Below are positions 10,541 to 22,870 of a stretch of 64,000 nt of DNA, in pieces. The stretch is from positions 5,890,001 to 5,954,000 of the forward strand of contig NC_091049.1 in NCBI RefSeq assembly GCF_963966145.1, read 5' to 3'. Every line of letters begins with the position of its first letter. Position 1 is the stretch's first letter. The notes under the pieces were generated by a model. It did no database searches. It was not told the origin of the DNA and saw only the letters and a program-made list of their open reading frames with translations. Both the position numbers and the translations under genes were made by a program. Origin of the DNA: Tenebrio molitor. Its lineage: Eukaryota > Arthropoda > Insecta > Coleoptera > Tenebrionidae.

Positions 10541-11570
10541 TTACATTACATTACGAGGTTGTTGCTTGAACGAAAATTCCAGTCTCCTAACTTTGTCTGC
10601 AACAAATTTGTCTATGACTTTAGCATTAAAATTTGGTATTGCTTCGATGATTGAATATTCTATGGATATCATCGCCAATGCTGTAAGTCGATCCTCCGAT
10701 ATTGTGTTTCTCAAATAAGTCTTAATGATCTTCAATGTTAAGAAACATCTTTCTGCTTCAGACGTGGTAATGGGAATAATAACTAACATTTTAGTACAGT
10801 TGCGGCCGTTGAAAACTCAGACACTTTGACAACGCCAAACTTTTAGCTTTGTAAATGGTATTGAAAGTGACGTTTCTCAAAATGGCACTCAAACATTATC
10901 CACATTAATTTCAGTCGCAATGGCTCTTATACTCACACCGTCCCTCAGTCAAACACATTTTTGCAAATCAGATAATTGCGGCATTTCAAAAGTTACGCGC
11001 AATTCTGACCTAATATGTCAAATACTGACACTGACTTTATAATCCTTAATGAAAATCCTGTTTACGCTAATCAAATTTCGGAATTTATACAGAGTGTTTA
11101 AGTCTTTCCTGTCTGAGATTTCAACGGCCGCAACTGTACTTTTGTAATTTTGTAATTTTATGAAATTCAAGGTTTTCAGACATCCAATCAATTATTCGTT
11201 CTTCCGTTAGTTGTGGTCTTGAGTAGAAGACATCTAGCTCTATTTTTGTCGATCAAGGTGAAAATTTTACAAAATTGTTTTTCAATGGAAGTTTTCTTTT
11301 ATGTTTATTAAATAGTTCTCGTTGCTCCATATAAATGTTCTTTCCAAGCAAAACGGTCTCTTACTTGTATTGTACAATTGTATCACAGACTTCTTTTGCA
11401 GATAAATTTAAATTGTCGTTATTTAATCTTCTCGTTTTTTTAGGTCTTCCTTCGTCAATTTTTAACGTTTCTTGCGAATTGTCAGATACTAATGGTAGGT
11501 CATTTCGAATGTATGCGATTGCTTATTCGAAGTTATCTATGGCAATTTGAATTCTTATTCTTATCAAACC
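10541..11570 (-). pseudogene. hAT transposase remnant
   Basis: The frame at 10541-10789 encodes the conserved hAT C-terminal dimerisation region (TTSEAERCFLTLKIIKTYL, then SEDRLTALAMISIEYS). Further upstream pieces (11140-11570), with stops, look like the preceding part of a ZMYM-type hAT transposase. The pieces are separated by a MITE at 10797-11136. No intact catalytic core was traced, so this is a dead fragment. Confidence 0.7.
10797..11136. mobile_element. MITE inserted in hAT remnant
   Basis: The terminal inverted repeats CAGTTGCGGCCGTTGAAA (left) and its near-exact complement at 11114-11136 are flanked by TA (10795-10796, 11137-11138). Length is 340 bases, non-coding. The host hAT frame is interrupted exactly here. 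Confidence 0.85.
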
Positions 11571-12267
11571 GGCAGGCAAATGCAGCTTTGTTCTCGTATT
11601 GTTTCTGTTATTGAACAATATTTAAATTCGACACTGGTCGACAGCTTCTAATTCAATTTTCATATACAGGTGTTTTCGAAGTTGAGGTGTTCCTTTTAAC
11701 CTGTGATAGTATGCGTTGTTCTAAAGAGTTTTAGCCAAAGTCACTTTAGTAAAATGTGTACGGCAATGAAGATACAATAAGTTGATTTTTTTGAAATTTT
11801 TGAAACCGGTCCTGCTCAAATTTGCGCTGATTTGTTCCATAGCTGTCACTTTGCAAAATTAAAATGTACTTTTATTACTGTTTAATGTGACAGCTTGATT
11901 AAAAAAAAAAACATCATTTTTTCATTTCTTCTTTTTGTTTCTATGCATGAGCATGGTTGTTTACATTTTCATATTTAAAATAAAAATCTCTATAAAACTG
12001 AGTAAAAAAAGTTAATAGTGCCATTTGAAAAAAAAAAGTTGACTATCATTTGTCAAAAATAGAACTCAAGAACAAATGTTGGATCAATTCAAATTGTTTG
12101 ACATATCATTTATTAAAATCGGATAAAAAATAAGGAAGTTATAGCACCAAAGGTTTTTCATAGTACACCCGGTATCTGTCCCGAGGTATATTCGGAAGAG
12201 AATCGCCCGAAAAAACTTTTCCCTAGGTAAATTATATCCGCTTAATTAAATTGTGATTGGTTGCTAT
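11571..12267. other. gap without recognised gene
   Basis: AT-rich. Bases 12010-12050 share a word (AAAAGTTGACTATC) with the inner arms of the foldback element at 55841-56727. No ORF of note. Confidence 0.4.
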
Positions 12268-12975
12268 TCAAACAATTCGTAGTTGTGATTTGTCAATATA
12301 AATCATGTGACATTCGAGGGCGATTCTCGTTTCTATAGTCAATACACCAAAATTGTGGCACCGCAACCTGCGTATGTGGCTGTTGTCGTGTTCGTTGTCT
12401 TTGGTATAAATTAGGTACAGTGTTGGTCCTAGAATTGATCCTTGTGGTACTCCTGCTTCAGCTTCTTTTTCTTCCGATTCGTCTTCATTGATCATTACTG
12501 TGAACTTTCGGTTTTCCAAGTATGATCTTGTAGATTAGTCCTTCGTGCCATACTTTGTCGAAAGCTTTTGCTATGTTCAAACATATTGCTCCTGTCGTCC
12601 TGTCTTCTTTCCTTTCTTCTGTTCTCGTTCCACGTGATTGATTACTCTTATAAGTTGATGCGTCGTTGAATGTTGCGTTCTAAATCCAAATTGTTTGAAT
12701 GGTAGTATGTATTTCTTTTTCTTTTATTTCTTGTTTCAGTCTTCTGTAAATTATTTCCTGCTGTTATATTACTGGTCGATGGTAATAAACTGATTGGTCG
12801 GTAGTTTTTCGTTTCTTTTCTCGATTTTCCTGGTTTCAGTATCATTATTGTCTTTGATTTTTTCCATGTTTCCGGGTAGTGTTCTTGTTTTATTATTGCA
12901 TTGGTGATATTCGTGATTTTTTTAATTGCTTCGTCGTTTAGGTTCTTGTTCGTTTTGTTAGTAAAACCCACACAT
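12268..12975 (-). pseudogene. Jockey-type LINE reverse transcriptase fragment
   Basis: Degenerate pieces in order are PETWKKSKTIMILKPGKS and NYRPISLLPS (12830-12900), then AKAFDKVWHEG (about 12545-12580), then EAGVPQGSILGPTLYLIYT (12410-12470). These match the fingers and palm of Jockey-clade RT. Stops and frameshifts separate them, and the endonuclease and 3' parts are missing. A truncated, long-dead copy. Confidence 0.75.
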
Positions 12976-13475
12976 TACCTTAAACCACCATAACCATAAC
13001 TGGATTTTGTGCTTGATAAATGTTTTTGAAAATATGAAGAGACGAGATTGACTCTGTCTGGGCCACAATGGAGAACATTTCGAGTAGTTTTTGTGAAAAC
13101 TTAGTTTTTGCCCATGGAGTAATTTAAATGTTTTAACGACTTCCAAAAAAAGATACGAGCAATTTCTCAGTCAACCAAAAATTAGAGAATAATAACTTTT
13201 GCATTTTTCTTACAGAAAACAACAAAACAAAAATTTGTGAAAAATAATCTTTTTAAAATGTTATAACCAAACATTACATACATTATGTAGCTGTGTGCTG
13301 TTTCCTTAATTAATAATAAATAATAATTAATAATAACTTTTAAATCCATTATTAATGTGTTACAAAAAAAAGATGAGGTAGCACTCTTGTTGATCACTTT
13401 GTATATTTTTAAATGAATCCTTGCCCGCCTACAAAACAAAACTTATTTGGACAATGTAATTTACTTGTTTTTAGT
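12976..13475. other. gap: MITE end and simple AT tract
   Basis: Bases 13370-13405 match the terminal repeat of the FAR-intron MITE (GTGATCAACAAGAGTGCTAC as complement). No second end was found, so it is probably a truncated copy. An AT-only palindromic tract lies at 13300-13345. Confidence 0.5.
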
Positions 13476-15910
13476 TTAAAGCATTAGAGACAAAATTGAT
13501 GACAACATAATCCCTACTGAAAACGTTGAAATAAAATAAATTGCGAACAGTAGAATAGAATGAGCAATCTCGAATCTGAAAATAAAAAAATACTTTAAAT
13601 ACAGATCAAACAGTGGCCGAAATGATTTAAGGTTCATCATCTATCGTTACCTTTGCATTCTAATCCTTGCTTCCGGTACTGTGTTCAACGGATCCTTGAG
13701 CAAATAGATTCTTATTCCTTTTAAGAAATTGCTGTAATATCTGTCCCACTTAACTAGTCTAATGTCAAATGGAAACAGTTTTCTATCTCCATCATTCGTA
13801 CGATCCCACAAACGCTTTACGTTTCCATTGGTAAATTTCCAATTTGTATTCGTAAAAAAACCAAACGAATCGAAGAGTTTTCCGAGATATATTACTTTGA
13901 CTAATGCTTGTGGTTTTTTAGCCGTCATAATGTGATGGAAATCATACAAAACCGCCAATGTGTAATTGAATAGTATTTTGAACAAAAAGTAAAAAAACGA
14001 ATTGGTTGTGCACATTACTCTAGGCGTCCACACAGCCTTACTCAAAGGATAACGATGCATTTGTGGCCTAAGTATTTTGAAAAAATCTATGAAGCTAGTT
14101 GGATTATCGACGGAGGAGACGTAGTTGTATACAGGAATGGGGTCCTTGTGGGGTATGTCCCAAGCGCACGCAATCATTGCTGAAGTTACCAAATCGACAG
14201 GGACACACTCTATGTTGCTACCTTCTTTATATAAAAGAACTCTAAGATATCCCAAAGAAAAAAATGCAGTGAAACCAAAAGCTGCAAAAGAATCGACCCA
14301 ACTTTTGACAGGGTCTTTGTACGAAGAAGTCACTAAAACTTTTGTTGTAAGTGGTTGATGTTATAATCCGGTCTGTTACCTATTGCGGGTCGAAATATTC
14401 CAATCGGTAATCCATCTGAGATTTCTTTAATCATAGATTCCGTCATAGCTTTAGTGAAAGTGTAAGTGTTAATCCATTTGTTTACAATACTGAAAAAAGA
14501 AAATTGCTAAATGAAGGTCTTATGGAATTCTAACACACACTCCACCCTAGAATGTTCTCCAGTGAGTGATCAACAAGAAAACAAATCAAGAGTGCTACCT
14601 CATCTTTTGTTTTATCGAAACGTCTGTCTTAGCTTAATCGTACTCATATGTATCTGTACTTGCTATACACAGTCGTTTTATTGGTTGTCTACGTCACTAA
14701 AAATCTAGTATTAATTAATTAATTATTAATAATTATTGCTTTATTTTCAATGGTAAAACTCATTTTACCACTTATTCTAGGATACGTGATTGTTGTTTAC
14801 AATTACAGGAAACGTTCATAAACTTTCCCGAAATCGCAAACTTTTTTCAAGGTTAACATAAACACCGTTGCTTTAAAACAGACGTTTCTTTGACATTTCA
14901 CCGAAAAATCTTCTTACCAGTGGCGTCGCGTTTGGCAATAAAGCTGGTAAATTCGAATGTAAAATGTTGCTGTTGTTTATTTTATAAATTTTCTCCATTA
15001 TCAGATAATAATAATAAAATGCACAATTATAATTCCAACGTCTAAAATTCATTAGGTATGATTTATTATAAAGTAGCGTTTGAGACCATAAATTGTCTAC
15101 GCTTGCATTGAACGCTTATTTGCATAGAATTCCGCTACGACATGACCGATTATAATTTGCAACGCCTGCTCTGGTTTGTTTTCTTTTTGATCACTTTGTA
15201 CTTCGAAACATGTAATTTTTTTGTCTCTTACCTCGGTGTCAGTCGATGGGCTTCTTCTAGTGAAAGTTTCTCCAACATCGATTCTGCTCGTTCATAGTGC
15301 AAAGGGTGGTCGTAAATAACTTCATCGAGAGAGTCGAGGTGACAGTAGACATACGCCGTAGAAGTGTGCACCACCGACTGAAAAAAATCGTAAGAATGGC
15401 TTCACAGAATAATCAAACGTTACCATCAAGTTTTTAAATTTCTTGCAAAATTCCAACAAAGCCTTGGTTCCTTTAACGTTAATGTCATAAGCCGTTTTGA
15501 TGTTTTCGTTGAAATCCACAGTCGCGGCAACATGAAAGACGATGTTGGTTTTTGAAATCAACTCCTCTTGATCTTCTGGTGTCAAACCCAGGTTTTCTTG
15601 GGTACAGTCGCCGGCGACCACATTTACACATCTTTTGAAGTCTGGACGCTCGACCCGTAGTCTGTCAAAGAGCTTGAAACAATCGATTTTTCATTGATTT
15701 AAATGTTGCTATATTTACCGCACACTTGAACATCTCTTCTAATCTTGTCGATACGTTTTTGCCTTTTTTCGCCCTTATTAAAACGTAAATGGTGGCAACG
15801 TTAGTGCTTCTCAAAAGTTTTTCGATCAGGACTTTTCCTATAAAACCGGTACCTCCAGTAATAAAAACACTTTTGTTCTCATAAAATTCGAAAATTTTTG
15901 ATCGACACAT
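13476..15910 (-). CDS. fatty acyl-CoA reductase copy B, intact
   Basis: Converts fatty acyl-CoA to primary alcohol (wax, cuticle or pheromone precursors in insects). Exons 15719-15910, 15424-15672, 15232-15377, 14380-14489, 13651-14338 and 13476-13575 add to 1485 bases, 494 residues plus stop, with consistent phases and GT-AG borders. The Rossmann motif TGGTGFIG is at residues 18-25, HTSTAY at about 155, the YxxxK pair at about Y205/K209, and a C-terminal sterile/FAR_C domain (LFPFDIRLVKWD) precedes a last exon encoding a hydrophobic helix that likely anchors it in the ER. Length fits the family (about 500). Intron 3 holds the MITE at 14561-15198. The closest relative is copy A. Substrate chain length cannot be told from sequence. 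Confidence 0.9.
14561..15198. mobile_element. MITE in FAR-B intron 3 (LINE-free paralogue)
   Basis: Same element as the split one in copy A, here continuous. The ends are GTGAGTGATCAACAAG on the left and TTTTTGATCACTTTG on the right. The internal TTAATTAATTATTAATAATT tract (about 14710-14735) is the unoccupied target of the LINE in copy A. Confidence 0.85.
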
Positions 15911-17376
15911 TCTTGATGAGCACTCGGCAACTGCTGTGTGAAGAATAACATGTTTACCGTCCCAATTTTTAAATAACCAATTTGCTCAAGATTTTTTTAT
16001 AATGGAAATTATTTTTGTTTATCTTAAACCATGTTGTTTACCATAAAGTGGCAGCATAATATATTATCTGTTTTTTCTTTTTTTATCAAAGAACCACGAC
16101 CTGTTGATGAAGTTTGCAATAATAAAATTTTACTAAATTTAGGAAATTTAATGATATCTATTGGCTACCCCTCACAACGTTTATCATTTTTAATGTAATT
16201 TAGGCAATTCAGGTAAATTTATTTGAACGGTAATTAGGTACCATGGATCTACCAATAGCAGATTCTAAATCATAGCAACTACTGGCCAGATAAATTTACT
16301 TGAAGGTCAATAAACCGGGCCTTAAAGTACGCAAACTGACATTAGGCTGGTATCTCGCATTTAAAATTTTATAATAATTTACCTAAAGGTATTTTTTTTT
16401 AAGTTAGCACTCGACAGCTCTGTTAGCAAAAATGGGGAAAAAAGTTGCAATAAAACACTCGTTAGATATTTTGAGAATTCCAATTAAAATCAGGGAATAA
16501 TCGAATCAATGAATTTGATGTTAGCAAATTTCAAATTGAGAGAAACAGCAAATTAATGTTCACTAGATTAAGTGACCTTTTTAACATTCTCAATTTTTTA
16601 CCAAATGTGTAATCAAAGGGCGAGAATTGCAAATTAGAAACGAAACGCTTCGTTGTGGAAAATACCAAAAATCGTTTATACTTGTAGGTAGTTAGAAAAG
16701 TAACAAAATAAAGTAGAAACGAAGGAAAGTTTTGGGGAATTCAGATAAAAATAGAACAAGTAATAGAAGTAGCAGACAACAATGTTGCAGGTGCATGGCA
16801 TTGCAAAGGTCAAATTCTTAGCACTTAGTAAAAGCGTTTCAAGCCAAGTTTTATTTCATTTCTTATTCTTTTTGCAGGCGCGTTAGTTTTACAAGGAGGT
16901 ATGTTTGGTGTCGGGGAAATAATTTAGTGTTGTAATAGTTACTAGAGATCGCCCAGCGGTCGAAATTCGACCGTTTTCATTAAATTTTTAAGTTTGAACT
17001 TTGAACGTTACTGAGGTGGTTTTTTTTATCAAAGAGTATACCTCTATAATTATTGCATATATTTTTTTTTGAATTTTGTTCTATTACGTCAGCTGCGAGC
17101 GTTTACAAATATGTCATTATGCACTAATTTTCGAGTTATTTGAAAAATACGAACGATAGGAAAAACGAGGTATAGTTTGGGTATGCCATATTTAAAAAAC
17201 AATAACGCGTTTTCTGACATTTCATTAGGTTTTTTTATTGCTATACTGACCAGGTTTCGCCAAGGCTACACAGTTAATTTGCCTATCTTTTTCAAATTAT
17301 ATAAAATTGAAATAAAAAATTAATACAAAAAATGAAAAATGAAATAAAAAACACGTATTTCGTATAATATAAAATT
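15911..17376. other. gap without recognised gene
   Basis: AT-rich intergenic sequence 5' of FAR-B. No ORF or inverted-repeat element stood out. The FAR-B promoter must lie just above 15910, but no motif could be assigned. Confidence 0.4.
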
Positions 17377-17760
17377 TCAAACCATTGAATGATGATCGAA
17401 CGCTACTTGCTGCGACGTACAATTGAAAACTGGCTGCCTCAATAAAAATGCAATTTTTTCGAATGTTTGTTTTTGAGACTTATTTATTGTCATCGCAAAT
17501 GCAGCTATAATTGGAAATTGACTTCTTTGAAAATTAAATGGTAAAATAGTACCTGAATATGTAAAATTTATACGTGGAATTAAAATTCTCTTATTGCGTT
17601 CGGTTCCAGTTAAAACTTCGCAATCAATAGCATTGCGATGCATAAACTTGATGCGTATTCTTGCTCCATAGAGTAATGCTTGCTTTGTATTTAAGTTTCT
17701 GATCGGTAAAACGTGCAATTAACTTTCAATACTAACTTATGTGGTGGCAAACCACTAATA
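17377..17760 (-). pseudogene. Helitron Pif1-type helicase C-terminal fragment
   Basis: The frame has LPIRNLNTKQALLYGARI, EVLTGTERNKRILIPRI, then FPIIAAFAMTINKSQKQTF, the diagnostic C-terminal stretch of Helitron/Pif1 helicases (motifs V and VI region). Helicase motifs I-IV and the Rep domain are absent. The expected end (VAFSRV) is altered to VAFDHH. An old fragment. Confidence 0.7.
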
Positions 17761-18935
17761 GTCAAAGAATTTTGTATTTCACTCCGAAGAGTTTTTTTTT
17801 TTTTTTATGAATAATCTAAATAAACTCCCTCTTGGGGGAGGATTAAATCAATTACAAATCACCCACTCCGCATTCGCTCCAAATTCACTCCGCATTTACT
17901 CCGCTAATTTTTTACAGTGTATGAACGTAATACACAGGTGTCCCCCAAAAAGAATTTGAGTCCATAACTCCTTTATTTATCGGAGGATTTTAATTATTTA
18001 TACACCAAATGAAATGACCCTAAATAGGCTACAAACAGCCCTAATAAATTCACATATAGGTCCAAGGACTGTCAAAATATTTTTTTTCAAATGCGAACAC
18101 ATAATTTTTTTAACACTTCTGATAGAGATTTTTTATTCTAAAAAGAACAGTGTATCACAAGTGTACACTTACTTACCCAAAAACCAAAAAAAACTTAAAA
18201 AACGCTACTATCGTCGATGCTTAAACTGCGCTCTGTACGTGCAATCCCAAATGTTATTACATATTTGTCATTTGTTTTTTCAACTAACTTCATTTGGTTA
18301 ATTTATTACATTGTAACGCAATGAATTTTGATAGCTTCTCGCTTGGTGCTCGTCATTTGTTTCAAAATGTAGTGTTGTTTTTTAATTTTTTTTTCTTATA
18401 TTAGGTTACACATGTCATACATTGTTGTTTTCAGAATAAAAATATATTCATATAAAAATATTCAAAATCGTCGTCGTCATTTCTGTTATTCCTAACCCAT
18501 CGCTTGATACCCCCCTCGGCCCCTACTGCTATGCACAATGTACAGCTTGCGATAAAGGATACAAATTTGCCCGACATCAATATTTTACACTTAAAAAATT
18601 GTACAAAAATGCCACATGACATTGACAGTTTGTGCTGCCAACCTAAAATCTTTCATTAAAAATTCCTGTGTCGATTTTCTTGCCTAGGCAGGGAAATGCT
18701 AGTTTCCAGACGATTTAGATGAATGAAAAATCAGTGTTTCTAGACAGAGGCCGAAAAAATATTTATCAAAAGACTTTACTTTTATTTCTATGTATACCGC
18801 TGTAACTTTTTCATTTGAAAAATTATGAAAAAATGTTTAATATAAAAATTGTTTGGTTTATTATCATGCATGACGTTCAACAAAAATTGTCAAATTTCCA
18901 TGGCATTCTTGATATTGCATTTTATTACATACTTA
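17761..18935. other. gap: no confident gene
   Basis: AT-rich. A 47-to-63-codon open frame on the minus strand (18431-18622, inner start MSGKFVSFIASC) has one hydrophobic stretch and an acidic tail. No family was recognised and chance is likely. Confidence 0.3.
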
Positions 18936-19072
18936 GGGGGAGATTCACGAAACTTTGCAAATTTGCAAATCGTTAACGAAACGGCAAATACAATGCTTCA
19001 GCAATGTCGGTTGTCATGGTTTTGAATTTGCAACGCCTTATCGAGTCTTACCGAGTTTCGTGAATGACCCCA
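18936..19072. mobile_element. short palindromic MITE
   Basis: The ends GGGGAGATTCACGAAACTTT and GAGTTTCGTGAATGACCCC pair over about 20 bases. Total about 137 bases. Confidence 0.6.
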
Positions 19073-19369
19073 TTAGTAAGTTAATTTGTTTTTTTTTTTA
19101 TTCTTTTTCCCCATAATGGCAAAACTGTATTTATGAATACAGAAAGATACGCTTGTTTGAAAATCACACAAAAAATGTATGGGTGCTATTTAAAAAACCA
19201 AATTTGGTTGCCATAGCAGCGAAACAAAAGAAGATAGAAACAAACTAGAAAGACCAGATGATGCAGGATAATACACCAATAAACTTTTATATTAAAATTT
19301 TTTTCATAAATTGTCAAATTAAAAAGTTACAGCCAATATACTTTTGTTCCACCCTGTATATTTCCTCTC

Positions 19370-19640
19370 ATGGAGAATTACGCAAAAAACATCAACACAT
19401 GATGATTTTCTTTATTTTTATTTAATATCATTACCATTGTCGAATTTAACTTACAATAATAACGTCCTATCCTTCAATTAACAACAACTAAAGTTTGTCC
19501 AGCGAGAGATTGGTTGACATAAAGATTACTAAATTCAATGTAGAGAAAGCGCACATAAAATTTGAAATATATCCTTCAAGCAACGATAAGTTTGATACGA
19601 CTATAGTTTAGATATAAAAGTCCACCCTTAATGTGCCAAA
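19370..19640. repeat. dispersed repeat, copy at 23540-23760
   Basis: Shares long similar stretches with 23540-23760 (CATGATGATTTTCTTTATTT, then GATATAAAAGTCCA). Direct orientation. Class unknown. Confidence 0.55.
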
Positions 19641-19839
19641 AAAGATATAAAACAGAAACTGATTTAGCGCCTTTATTTTATTTATTTCTCAAAATTTGAT
19701 AACTTTGATTGCAAAACATAAATTGAAATAAAAAACTGCGAAGCATCCTGTGACAAAGTAATTTGTGTTGTAGAAAGGACTAAATAAGACACTAATCGAT
19801 TCGTTAACCGTCTAATTTTGAAAGTTGTACAGGTATTTT

Positions 19840-20070
19840 AACTTGAGGTAGTGCATTTGTCACACTATTATTTTGTCAGCATTGTTTTTACTACAGAAAT
19901 GACTTCATCAAAACAATAAAACTAAAATACAAAGAAAGAATATTTGCATTCTTAATTCGCCTTATTATTTATTATACAGTCTGATTTTGAAATGTTGTGA
20001 AGATATTGTAACCTGAGATAGTACGTGTTAAAAGAAGGCAAAATGACCCAACTTGCCTTATAAAAATATT
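19840..20070. repeat. dispersed repeat, inverted copy at 44030-44245
   Basis: Matches the reverse complement of 44030-44245 over most of its length (words such as AACTTGCCTTATA and GTCAGCATTGTTTTT). Non-coding. Confidence 0.6.
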
Positions 20071-20079
20071 AATGGTTTA

Positions 20080-20459
20080 CTATTGGGGACAAAATACCTT
20101 GGTCATCATTTTTGTCACTTAAAAAAAAATTAATGTAAACCAAGCATTAACGTCAAGTCAACATTGATGACAATTTCAAATTATTGACTTTTCTCTTGTC
20201 AAAAATGTGGCACCTTCAACCGTTCAAAAATGTAGAATCGTCTTCCTTTCTTCTGAGGAATTGTCGACGGGTCAAATTGCCTTGTGGAAACCTTTTTCGG
20301 TATTTAACATTTTGCAATGATGAGTCTGATAGTGACACTCAGTGTCTCAGTGACAATGGTTGACAATAGTCAAAAATAAGGTTATCCATTCTAATGCTTG
20401 CTTTACAACTTCATGTCACTCAACTTATTTTGACGATCAAAGTAATTTGTCCTCAATAG
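20080..20459. mobile_element. MITE with TA flanks
   Basis: Terminal inverted repeats CTATTGGGGACAAA (left) and TTTGTCCTCAATAG (right), TA at 20078-20079 and 20460-20461. Length 380. Non-coding. Confidence 0.7.
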
Positions 20460-20891
20460 TACAAGAGGATGAATGGAATCACTTTGTTTGGGGACTGCTG
20501 AAAATTTTCAAATTTGGCAGGCAGTTTTGACGTACTATCGCGCTCAAAGAAAACAGGAGGGGCTAAAAGCAGGATGTCGTACCGACGTTGCCATGTTGCC
20601 AATGCCGCGAAATTTAAAAACGATGCAGGCTACTATCCCAGCAATTAAATACAGGAATTCGCAATTACGAGTAAAAAATCACGTACACTTCATTTCAAAA
20701 AAATAGCGTACACCTAATATTTCCCCATGTAATGTTGGCTTTGTTTCCATTAATACATTTTAAACTTTGAAAATTTACTTGCCTAGAATCCTAGAAATAT
20801 ATATGTAGTTTATAGCGGGCCATTTACACTAGAAAATATTATAAAAATCACTCTCAGCACTTGGACGCTATTTTTTTTTAAATCAATTGTA

Positions 20892-21391
20892 CACTGACCG
20901 GCACAAAAAACGACTCACTTCGCGACTCACTTTGAATTTTAAGTAATTCATTGTCTTAGATTTTTTTTTTGGTATCATGTTGTATTGGTAGGTGCTATTT
21001 AAGTTATTCTTTGCCAAAGAATATCCGACAAACAAAACATTAAACACAGCAAATAAAATTTTAATGAAAAAAAAAAAGTAATTTTCCAGAAAAAATTTTA
21101 TGTTATGAAAAATTGCCAAAATTTGAACAGCATTTTAAATTAGTATCTCGTATTGTCACATTAAATCTTTTAACACGTAAATCAACCGACAAAAACACAC
21201 CGTGGAAAAACGCAAATTTTCTAATTACATATTTATTTAAACAAAACAATTCGGTTGCCATGGTGACCATAGTACTCCCGATCATTGAAAATATCCCAAT
21301 TTAACTATAATAAAGAAAAATAAGCACAAATATAATTTCAAGATCATTTATTTAAGAAATCATAATGAGTCGTTTTTTGTGCCGGTGAGTG
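20892..21391. mobile_element. MITE, 500 bases, strong terminal repeats
   Basis: Ends CACTGACCGGCACAAAAAAC and the complement GTTTTTTGTGCCGGTGAGTG, with TA on both sides (20890-20891, 21392-21393). Non-coding. Confidence 0.8.
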
Positions 21392-21501
21392 TATTTAGTT
21401 AACTTACTCGTTAATTTATTAAAACAGAACGTAATTCTTTGAGTAAATACTTATTTATATGTTTTACGTACTCTACAAAGAGTGTACGAAGTAAGTAGGT
21501 A

Positions 21502-21834
21502 TAGTCCAATTTTTACCCTTTTGAGGTGACGTCACGATTTCCTTGCTCGCTTTCTCTTTATTGAAACGACAGAAACAGAAAAAAACAAAAAAAAAGGCAC
21601 GTTTATTTATTGATGGTCACTTTGAGGTTATTTTATGCTTCTGTCAATTTGACAATTTTTAATTTCTTTCACTTATTACATTGATTACAAACATAACCTT
21701 TCGCAGCAATTGTCAACAAATTTGACACATTTATAGTTATTTATGATCAATTCAAATTTGTTTCTGATCCTAGCTCAAACATACATAAAGTTACTAGATA
21801 ATGACGTCATCGCAAAAGGGTAAAAATTGGACTA
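21502..21834. mobile_element. MITE train, element 1
   Basis: Terminal repeats TAGTCCAATTTTTACCCTTT and the complement AAAGGGTAAAAATTGGACTA. TA flanks at 21500-21501 and 21835-21836. The right TA is also the left TA of element 2. TGACGTCA-like motifs sit inside both ends. Confidence 0.85.
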
Positions 21835-21836
21835 TA

Positions 21837-22089
21837 CCGGGTGATTTTAAATGAATGTGACTTTTTTTCACAGGTTGGTAATATTATTGTTGGTTATTCT
21901 GCTTTTTAATGTGATAGTTGATATAAACATAGGCGTCCTCGCCAATTTGACACAATTTATTAATACGTAAAATGTCAAAATGACGTACGTACGCCAATGT
22001 GTTGATTACGGTATCAAGTTTGCCAAAATAATTTATGAAAAATGTTCCCAACTTAAGAAAAAAAGTCACAATCATTTAAAATCACCCGG
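21837..22089. mobile_element. MITE train, element 2
   Basis: Terminal repeats CCGGGTGATTTTAAATGA and TCATTTAAAATCACCCGG, extending to a GTGACTTTTTTT pairing. Shares TA 21835-21836 with element 1 and TA 22090-22091 with element 3. Confidence 0.87.
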
Positions 22090-22091
22090 TA

Positions 22092-22340
22092 CTATTCCGG
22101 ACACGGAATCTTGGCCAACATTTTTTTGACATTCCAAAAAAAAATGATGTAAATCAATCATTAATGTCATTAATAAATGAAAATTTAAAAAATCACTGAA
22201 GTTTTTCTTGCGACATCAAAAAAGCAGGGAAATGGCATTACATTATCGAGTCAAAAGTTGGGTTATATTCAATAAAGGCCAGTTCACACATTTTTGTCAG
22301 TTAAATGTAAGTTGTGGCCAAGATTCCATGTCCGGAATAG
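22092..22340. mobile_element. MITE train, element 3
   Basis: Terminal repeats CTATTCCGGACACGGAATCT and AGATTCCATGTCCGGAATAG (two mismatches). Shares TA 22090-22091 with element 2 and TA 22341-22342 with element 4. Confidence 0.85.
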
Positions 22341-22342
22341 TA

Positions 22343-22691
22343 CAGTATGTTCAAATAAATCTGGGACAACTGTTGTAACTCTCAATTTCACTTGTGCATA
22401 TAAATCTGGGCCACCTTTGTTTTTTATTTTAAATGTGACTTCAAGCAGTTAATTAATTAACATTTTACTAAAAATAAATATTTTGGCTAAAATTAACAAT
22501 TCAATTGTTGTTATTTTATTATCATTAAGCATTTTGCGCTAAAATTGCTTTGAAAAGTATACACTTGTCAACTTTGACAAATAAATGAAAACTGCTATTT
22601 TTTCTAGCAGCAAAAAAATCCATGGCAATATTGTTCAATGTTCATTTCCCTCGAAAAATAAAATTGTCCCAGATTTATCTGAACTTGACTG
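22343..22691. mobile_element. MITE train, element 4
   Basis: Terminal repeats CAGTATGTTCAAATAAATCT and the complement AGATTTATCTGAACTTGACTG. TA at 22341-22342 and 22692-22693. Confidence 0.82.
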
Positions 22692-22710
22692 TACCAATTA
22701 ATTATTAGAA

Positions 22711-22870
22711 ATACAAGGTGTATCTGAAATACGTGTGTTAATTTTAACCAGTGGAGGAACACGCTCATTTATGAAACTTTGCTCTATAACATTTTGCAAA
22801 ATTTTTTCAAGATTTTTTGCCCCCTAATTTTTACCAAACGAGTCGTTTTGTGTGATTAGCTGGTCTCCAT
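22711..22870. mobile_element. truncated MITE, half of the 55040 family
   Basis: Starts like the element at 55040 (GAAATACGTGTGTTAATTTT) and follows it to the ACGAGTCGTTTTGTGTGATT stretch, then diverges. The second terminal repeat is missing. Confidence 0.6.
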
